The notes beneath the pieces were generated by a model, which had not been told where the DNA came from, ran no database searches, and was given only the letters and a program-made list of their open reading frames with translations. DNA of 37,894 bases, from contig CAJMLK010000024.1 of NCBI GenBank assembly GCA_905214305.1, positions 1 to 37,894 of the forward strand, read 5' to 3'. Both the position numbers and the translations under genes were made by a program. This stretch comes from an uncultured bacterium (GTDB lineage: Bacteria; Desulfobacterota; Desulfovibrionia; Desulfovibrionales; Desulfovibrionaceae). This document shows positions 33,943 to 37,894 of this stretch, one piece after another. Within the stretch, counting starts at the first letter, position 1. Each line of letters begins with the position of its first letter.

Positions 33943-34090
33943 CCGAACAATTTGGCCTTGAAACTGCTCTGGCGGTTGCCTGAGCACGCGCGCCGCAAAA
34001 GGGCACGCGTATTTGCGTGTGTGGCTAAGGCGGAAGCGAGTGCGCTGCAGGCGCTGAGAATGCACATTCTCAGCGCTTGATCTGCTCTAT
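33943..34090 (+). repeat. Near-complete copy (R3) of the interspersed hairpin-ended repeat
   Basis: This copy shares with R2 the blocks CTGCTCTGGCGG, CGCGCCGCAAA, GGCTAAGGCGGAAGCGAG, a right-end hairpin GCTGAGAATG/CATTCTCAGC (about 34051-34076) and the terminus GATCTGCTCTA. The left terminus has diverged to CGAACAATTTGG. Its final CTA is the TAG stop of the minus-strand efflux gene. It lies between fliR and that gene. Confidence 0.78.
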
Positions 34091-35697
34091 TGGCCGCGTG
34101 GTTTTTGTGCGTCTGAACGTCCGGCCATGCCCCTGGGCTGTTGGTGGCGCAGCCCGTGAAAAACCCAGACTGCCAGCAGGGCCACCAGTAGCGCGGCAGT
34201 CAGCAGGACCGTGCTGTGGGCTGTCGAAAAGGCCAGTCGCGCCGCGTGGGCAATGCTTTCCCCTTTGGGCCCGCCCGCCAGTTCCGCAGCGACCATTGTG
34301 TCGCTGATGGACTCCAGAGCAGCGCGGGGCAGATCGCCCCGCAATGTGTCTGGCAGGCGCAGGGCGTTGCGGTACAGGGTGGACAGCAAAACACCGAAGG
34401 CCGTAATGCCGAGCCCTGTTCCAAGGTCATAGCCCAAGGATTCAATGGCCCCGGCAGCGCCGCCCTTTTCCGGCGGCACGCTGCCCATGATGGCAATGGA
34501 AGACGCTGTAAGGCCGATACTGAGGGACAGGCCCAGCCCTGCCATGCATGCGGCCACAGCAATGCCCGCTGCATGAAAGCTTGTGAACCCGAGGCCGGCC
34601 AGACTGGCTGCCGCCGTCAGCAAAGAGAGCACGCTCACTTTGCGCAGGCCCGCCGCTGCCGCAAGTCTGCCTGCCAGCGGGCCGCCCACTGCGGCGGCGA
34701 TCATGATGGGCAGCATGAATACCCCTGCTTCCAGCGGGGTGTTGCCGATAACAAATTGCAGTTCCTGGGCGATGGTCAGTTCAACGCCTGCGAGGGAGCC
34801 TGAGACCACCAGAGCGATAATCAGCCCGATGCGGATGGCAGGCAACTTTGCGAGGCCAAGATCAAGCATGGGATTTTGCGCAGTGATCTGCCTGCGTATG
34901 AATCCGGCCAGCAGGCCCGCGCCGCAAATGAATATCATGCCGCTCTGCAGCAATGAGCTTCCTGCCTTGAAGCCGGTTTTTACGGCATACACGGTCGCCA
35001 TAAGCCCGGCGGCCAGCACGAGCGCCTGTCCGAGAGGCCAGGCTTTCCGGGACAGGCTGTACCGTCTGGGCAGCATGACGGCCGCCAGAGGCAGTACCCC
35101 CAGCACAAGGGGCACATTGACCAGAAATACGGACCCCCACCAGAAATGCTCAAGCAGCAGGCCGCCCGCCAGAGGACCGGCCGCCGCGCCCACGGAGCTT
35201 ACCGTACCCCATATGCCCAGCGCCATTGCGCGTTCCTTCCAGTCTTCAAAAGTCAGGCGGATGGCAGACAGCACACTGGGGACGATCATGGACGCGCCCA
35301 CGGCCAGAACCGCCCGCGCCCCGATAAGCGCTCTGGCCGTGGGAGAAAAGGCGGCTGCCAGCGATGCCGCCAGAAAAATGGTCAGCCCTGCAAGCAGCAG
35401 CTTGCGCGGTCCCACACGGTCACCCAAAGTGCCCATGGGAACAAGCAGGCTCGCCATGATCAGCGGATAGATGTCGATGATCCACAGAATTTCCGTGCCT
35501 GTGGCCTGAAGGGCCAGCGTCAGGGAAGGAATGGCAATGTGCAGAATGGTCAGGTCCACGGCAATGGGCAGGTAGGCCACCATGACCGCCAGCAGTATGC
35601 GCCTGCGCACACGGCGGGAAGGGCCTGTCTTGTCCGGGGTGGCGGGCAGTGGCCCGTCACTGTTCCTGGCAATGGTCTTATGAAGGGTATCACTCAT
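34087..35697 (-). CDS. DHA2-type (14-helix) MFS drug/cation efflux pump, SmvA-like
   Basis: This is a 536-residue inner-membrane proton antiporter with about 14 hydrophobic helices. GDRVGPRKLLLAG is MFS motif A, and GAAAGPLAGGLLL matches the antiporter motif C. AVDLTILHIAIPSL in helix 1, with its acidic residue, is typical of the QacA/SmvA group that exports quaternary ammonium or dye-like cations. The ATG at 35697 begins MSDTLHKT and is preferred over one five codons upstream; neither has a strong ribosome-binding site. A MerR-family gene is divergent, with a MerR-type promoter in between, so the pump is probably induced by its substrates. Its TAG stop is provided by repeat R3. Confidence 0.92.
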   Translation of the reverse strand: MSDTLHKTIARNSDGPLPATPDKTGPSRRVRRRILLAVMVAYLPIAVDLTILHIAIPSLTLALQATGTEILWIIDIYPLIMASLLVPMGTLGDRVGPRKLLLAGLTIFLAASLAAAFSPTARALIGARAVLAVGASMIVPSVLSAIRLTFEDWKERAMALGIWGTVSSVGAAAGPLAGGLLLEHFWWGSVFLVNVPLVLGVLPLAAVMLPRRYSLSRKAWPLGQALVLAAGLMATVYAVKTGFKAGSSLLQSGMIFICGAGLLAGFIRRQITAQNPMLDLGLAKLPAIRIGLIIALVVSGSLAGVELTIAQELQFVIGNTPLEAGVFMLPIMIAAAVGGPLAGRLAAAAGLRKVSVLSLLTAAASLAGLGFTSFHAAGIAVAACMAGLGLSLSIGLTASSIAIMGSVPPEKGGAAGAIESLGYDLGTGLGITAFGVLLSTLYRNALRLPDTLRGDLPRAALESISDTMVAAELAGGPKGESIAHAARLAFSTAHSTVLLTAALLVALLAVWVFHGLRHQQPRGMAGRSDAQKPRGQ

Positions 35698-35903
35698 GGC
35701 TGGGTCACACATATGGTCACAGTATGGTCACGCGGGCTGCTTTTCCCGCTGGGCAAGTGGTTTGCGCCCGTTTGCGCCGAAGATGCGATGGCGGCGAAAT
35801 CCGGCCGGAACATTTCATGATACGGGCAGGGAACAGCGACGCAAAACAGATGCCGAAGGCCGTTGCCCCCGGTGTTTGCTTGCTGTTTGTAAGGGCATCA
35901 GTC

Positions 35904-35934
35904 AGCATAAGGTATGGAGCGGGTCCAGAGTCAA
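35904..35934 (-). promoter_or_regulatory. MerR-type promoter/operator with 19-bp spacer for the efflux pump
   Basis: On the minus strand TTGACT (35929-35934) and TATGCT (35904-35909) are separated by exactly 19 bases. This overlong spacing is characteristic of promoters activated by DNA distortion by MerR-family proteins. The spacer holds a TGGA-N5-TCCA dyad. The element overlaps the ribosome-binding site of the MerR-family gene on the other strand, so that protein could also limit its own expression. The pump leader would be about 200 bases. Confidence 0.75.
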
Positions 35935-35943
35935 GGAGAAAAT

Positions 35944-36777
35944 ATGAAATATCTGAGCACAAGCCAATTTGCCAGACTTTGCCGAACCAGCAAGGATACG
36001 CTGCTGTTTTATGACAGGGAAGGGCTGCTCAGGCCCCGGCGTGTTTCAGAGAAGGGCTATCGTCGTTACGGGGCGGAGCAGTTCTACGAGTTTGACATGA
36101 TTCGCATGTTCAGGGATGTGGGCATTTCGCTCAAGGATATCCGCAGTTACATGCGCGAGCCGGACCCGTGCGATCTGTTGCGTCATCTGGAAGAAAAGCG
36201 ACGCCTTTTGCGGCAGGAAAGGATGCGTCTTCTTTCGCGTCAAAGAATGCTGGAAGCCAACATGGCGCTGGCCCGCGAGGCCATGCATGCCCGCTATGAC
36301 GTGCCGGAGCTGGTGGCAATGGACGCGGAACGCCTGAGCGTCATGCCCGTCAGCCCGGAGGAGCAGGCTACGGATGAAGGCAGCATTGCCCTGTTTGCCG
36401 CGCTGGTGGAACGGTTTGAGGGACGCGGGCAGGCCGCGCCTACGCCGCTCGGTTTTTTGCTGCGCAAGGAGCATGCGGCTGCGGCTTCCCATGTGGCGGA
36501 GTATTTTTTTTGCGGGGCTTCGCGCGAAACAGGGGGCATGAGCCTGCACGTGCGCCCGGCGGGGATTTATGCCCGGCTGTACCACCGGGGCGATTTTGAG
36601 AGCCACAAGGCCGCTTGCGAAAAAATGGCGGACGCCGTGGCGCGTCATGGGTGGGAGGCCAGCGGCCATCTTTATGGCTATGACATGGCGAGCTATATCG
36701 TGTGCCCCTCCACCAGAGAATATGTAACGCGGTACTGTGTGCGCGTCGCTGCGGACAGTGGGGCAGACTCCATGTAA
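35944..36777 (+). CDS. MerR-family regulator with GyrI-like ligand-binding domain (BmrR-like)
   Basis: This is a 277-residue protein. Residues 1-70 are a MerR winged helix: YLSTSQFARLCRTSKDTLLFYDREGLL, then RPRRVSEKGYRRYG and FDMIRMFRDVGISLKDIRSYM. Residues 75-120 form a coiled coil for dimerisation. Residues 145-275 resemble the GyrI-like drug-binding fold seen in BmrR, with AGIYARLYHRG and YIVCPSTREYVTRYCVRV. It most likely senses cationic drugs and activates the divergent efflux gene. AAGGAG lies 5 bases before the ATG at 35944. The 268 bases after its stop, up to the convergent cheV, show no gene. Confidence 0.92.
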   Translation: MKYLSTSQFARLCRTSKDTLLFYDREGLLRPRRVSEKGYRRYGAEQFYEFDMIRMFRDVGISLKDIRSYMREPDPCDLLRHLEEKRRLLRQERMRLLSRQRMLEANMALAREAMHARYDVPELVAMDAERLSVMPVSPEEQATDEGSIALFAALVERFEGRGQAAPTPLGFLLRKEHAAAASHVAEYFFCGASRETGGMSLHVRPAGIYARLYHRGDFESHKAACEKMADAVARHGWEASGHLYGYDMASYIVCPSTREYVTRYCVRVAADSGADSM

Positions 36778-37045
36778 CTTCTTGAAGACGATGAGGATTG
36801 CGAACTGCACCAGCCCGTGTCGGCAACAGGCTTGCATGACTTTGCCTGCGACCGGAGCATGGCCGGAACGGGTGGGGTTGCAACGGGCTTCGGGCCTGCA
36901 CTCCAGAGGGCCAGCTTCAGATAGTCTGCGCGCCGGAGAGATTTCCGCAAGACATGCTGCACGCCAGACAGACTGCGTGTGGCCCGATCTGATGTTTCGC
37001 TGGTCGTCCGGCAGCCACTCCGTCCGCTGTCCCTACGCACGGACG

Positions 37046-37894
37046 TTATTTGTGCAGTTTTTCGGCAATAAGTTCGCGTATGATCTTGCTCAGGCCGGGC
37101 AGGTCCGGCTTGGACACCTGCTTGTCGGCTCCGACCTTGACCCCCTTGGCATACAGGGCGTCAGTAATGAGGGAGGAAAAAAGGATCACCGGCAGGGTGC
37201 TCAGTCCGGGAGTATCGCGTATCTTGGCCGTGAGCATGTGTCCGTCCATTTCGGGCATTTCAATATCCGAAATGACCAGATGCACCATGTCGGTAAGTTC
37301 CTTGCTCTGCGACTGGGCTTCACCGTGTGTTTTCTGCAGATACTCCCAGGCTTCGCGTCCGCTGGCCACGGCCGTTACGCGAAAACCGGATTTTTGCAGT
37401 GAAGACTTGATGATGTGACGCAACGAGTTGGAGTCGTCGGCCACAAGCAGGTGAAATTGCCCTGCGCCTTCCACGGGCGTGGTGTCCACCTTGATCTGTG
37501 ACATGTCAAGGGTGCTGTCCAGACTGGCAAGGATTTTTTCCATATCCAGAATAAAGAGCACACGATCCTGAATGCGCAGCACACCGGTAATACTGTCGCG
37601 CGAGTAGTTCTGCACGTACTGGTTGGGCGGCTCGATGCGGTCCCAGGTCATGCGGTGGATGCTTGTTACTGATGAAACCAGAAAGGCTGCCTGCACTCCG
37701 CTGAATTCGGTGACAATGACCTTGGCATTGTCTTCGGTCGCCATCTCCTTGCCGAGCCATGTGGCAAGATTGAGAATGGGCAGAACCTTGCCCCGCAGGT
37801 TGAATGTGCCGAGCACCGAAGGATCGCACTTGCTGGGCACGCTGGTGATGTTGGGCAGGCGGATGATTTCCAGCACCTTGGCAACGTTGATGCC
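37046..37894 (-). CDS. cheV: Chemotaxis coupling protein CheV (5' end outside window)
   Basis: The frame is open to the right window edge; 282 residues are visible. The first part is a CheW-like coupling domain (GTFNLRGKVLPILNLATWLG, AAFLVSSVTSIHRMTWDRIEPP, ITGVLRIQDRVLFILDMEKI). The rest is a receiver domain with LLVADDSNSLRH, phospho-acceptor Asp in VISDIEMPEMDG, VILFSSL and the conserved Lys in QVSKPDLPGL. CheV links receptors to CheA and uses its receiver for adaptation or as a phosphate sink. About 20-30 N-terminal residues are missing. Such CheVs often serve particular receptors; the broken receptor at 12371-14455 is too far away to be called its partner. Confidence 0.95.
   Translation of the reverse strand, partial: GINVAKVLEIIRLPNITSVPSKCDPSVLGTFNLRGKVLPILNLATWLGKEMATEDNAKVIVTEFSGVQAAFLVSSVTSIHRMTWDRIEPPNQYVQNYSRDSITGVLRIQDRVLFILDMEKILASLDSTLDMSQIKVDTTPVEGAGQFHLLVADDSNSLRHIIKSSLQKSGFRVTAVASGREAWEYLQKTHGEAQSQSKELTDMVHLVISDIEMPEMDGHMLTAKIRDTPGLSTLPVILFSSLITDALYAKGVKVGADKQVSKPDLPGLSKIIRELIAEKLHK

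Overview
The window is GC-rich chromosomal DNA of a Gram-negative, flagellated, chemotactic bacterium. Several features suggest a Desulfovibrio-like member of the Desulfobacterota. These are a ZraP/ZraSR-type metal-stress module, CheV, FliR, a B12-regulated metE, an IHF/HU-like protein and many sensory proteins with codon usage typical of that group. This assignment is an inference from gene content and style, because no rRNA or other marker lies in the window. I found no tRNA, rRNA, CRISPR array or intact insertion sequence.

Layout. 1-1109: the 3' end of pntB, then a half-length AbrB-family membrane protein. 1246-4051: metE on the minus strand under a clear cobalamin riboswitch with its own promoter. 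4227-9431: a Sel1-repeat protein and a two-gene SGNH/MBOAT acyl-transfer module. 9799-11547: an HU/IHF-like gene divergent from an Elp3-like radical SAM gene. 12371-14455: a methyl-accepting chemotaxis protein gene split by one in-frame TGA. 15294-19008: a zraP-like gene divergent from a ZraS-like kinase and a ZraR-like sigma-54 activator. 19162-24541: an HD hydrolase, an EAL protein with a degenerate GGDEF domain, argB, and a hybrid sensor kinase with a TTG start. 24957-26348: gltX. 26612-33034: a minus-strand sugar and methyl-transfer cluster (kinase-like/methyltransferase fusion, CmcI-like protein, sugar epimerase, C-methyltransferase, two glycosyltransferases) lying directly downstream of fliR. 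34087-36777: a DHA2-type efflux pump divergent from its probable MerR-family regulator, with a MerR-style 19-bp-spacer promoter between them. 37046-37894: cheV, cut by the window edge.

The least expected signal is a family of about 130-150 bp interspersed elements with hairpin ends and terminal TAGAGCA/TGCTCTA inverted repeats. I see two complete copies (9651-9802, 33943-34090), one inverted copy (19015-19142) and diverged or partial relatives (4176-4230, 11848-11986, 24905-24949). In three cases the terminal CTA of the element is also the TAG stop codon of the neighbouring minus-strand gene. They look like MITE- or BIME-type elements used as gene 3' ends.

Other points worth attention are the opal codon splitting the chemotaxis receptor, a transhydrogenase whose NADP-phosphate-binding motif looks replaced, the kinase-like/methyltransferase fusion, a glycosyltransferase lacking an obvious acidic metal-binding triplet, and a strong minus-strand terminator facing a gene-free AT-rich stretch.
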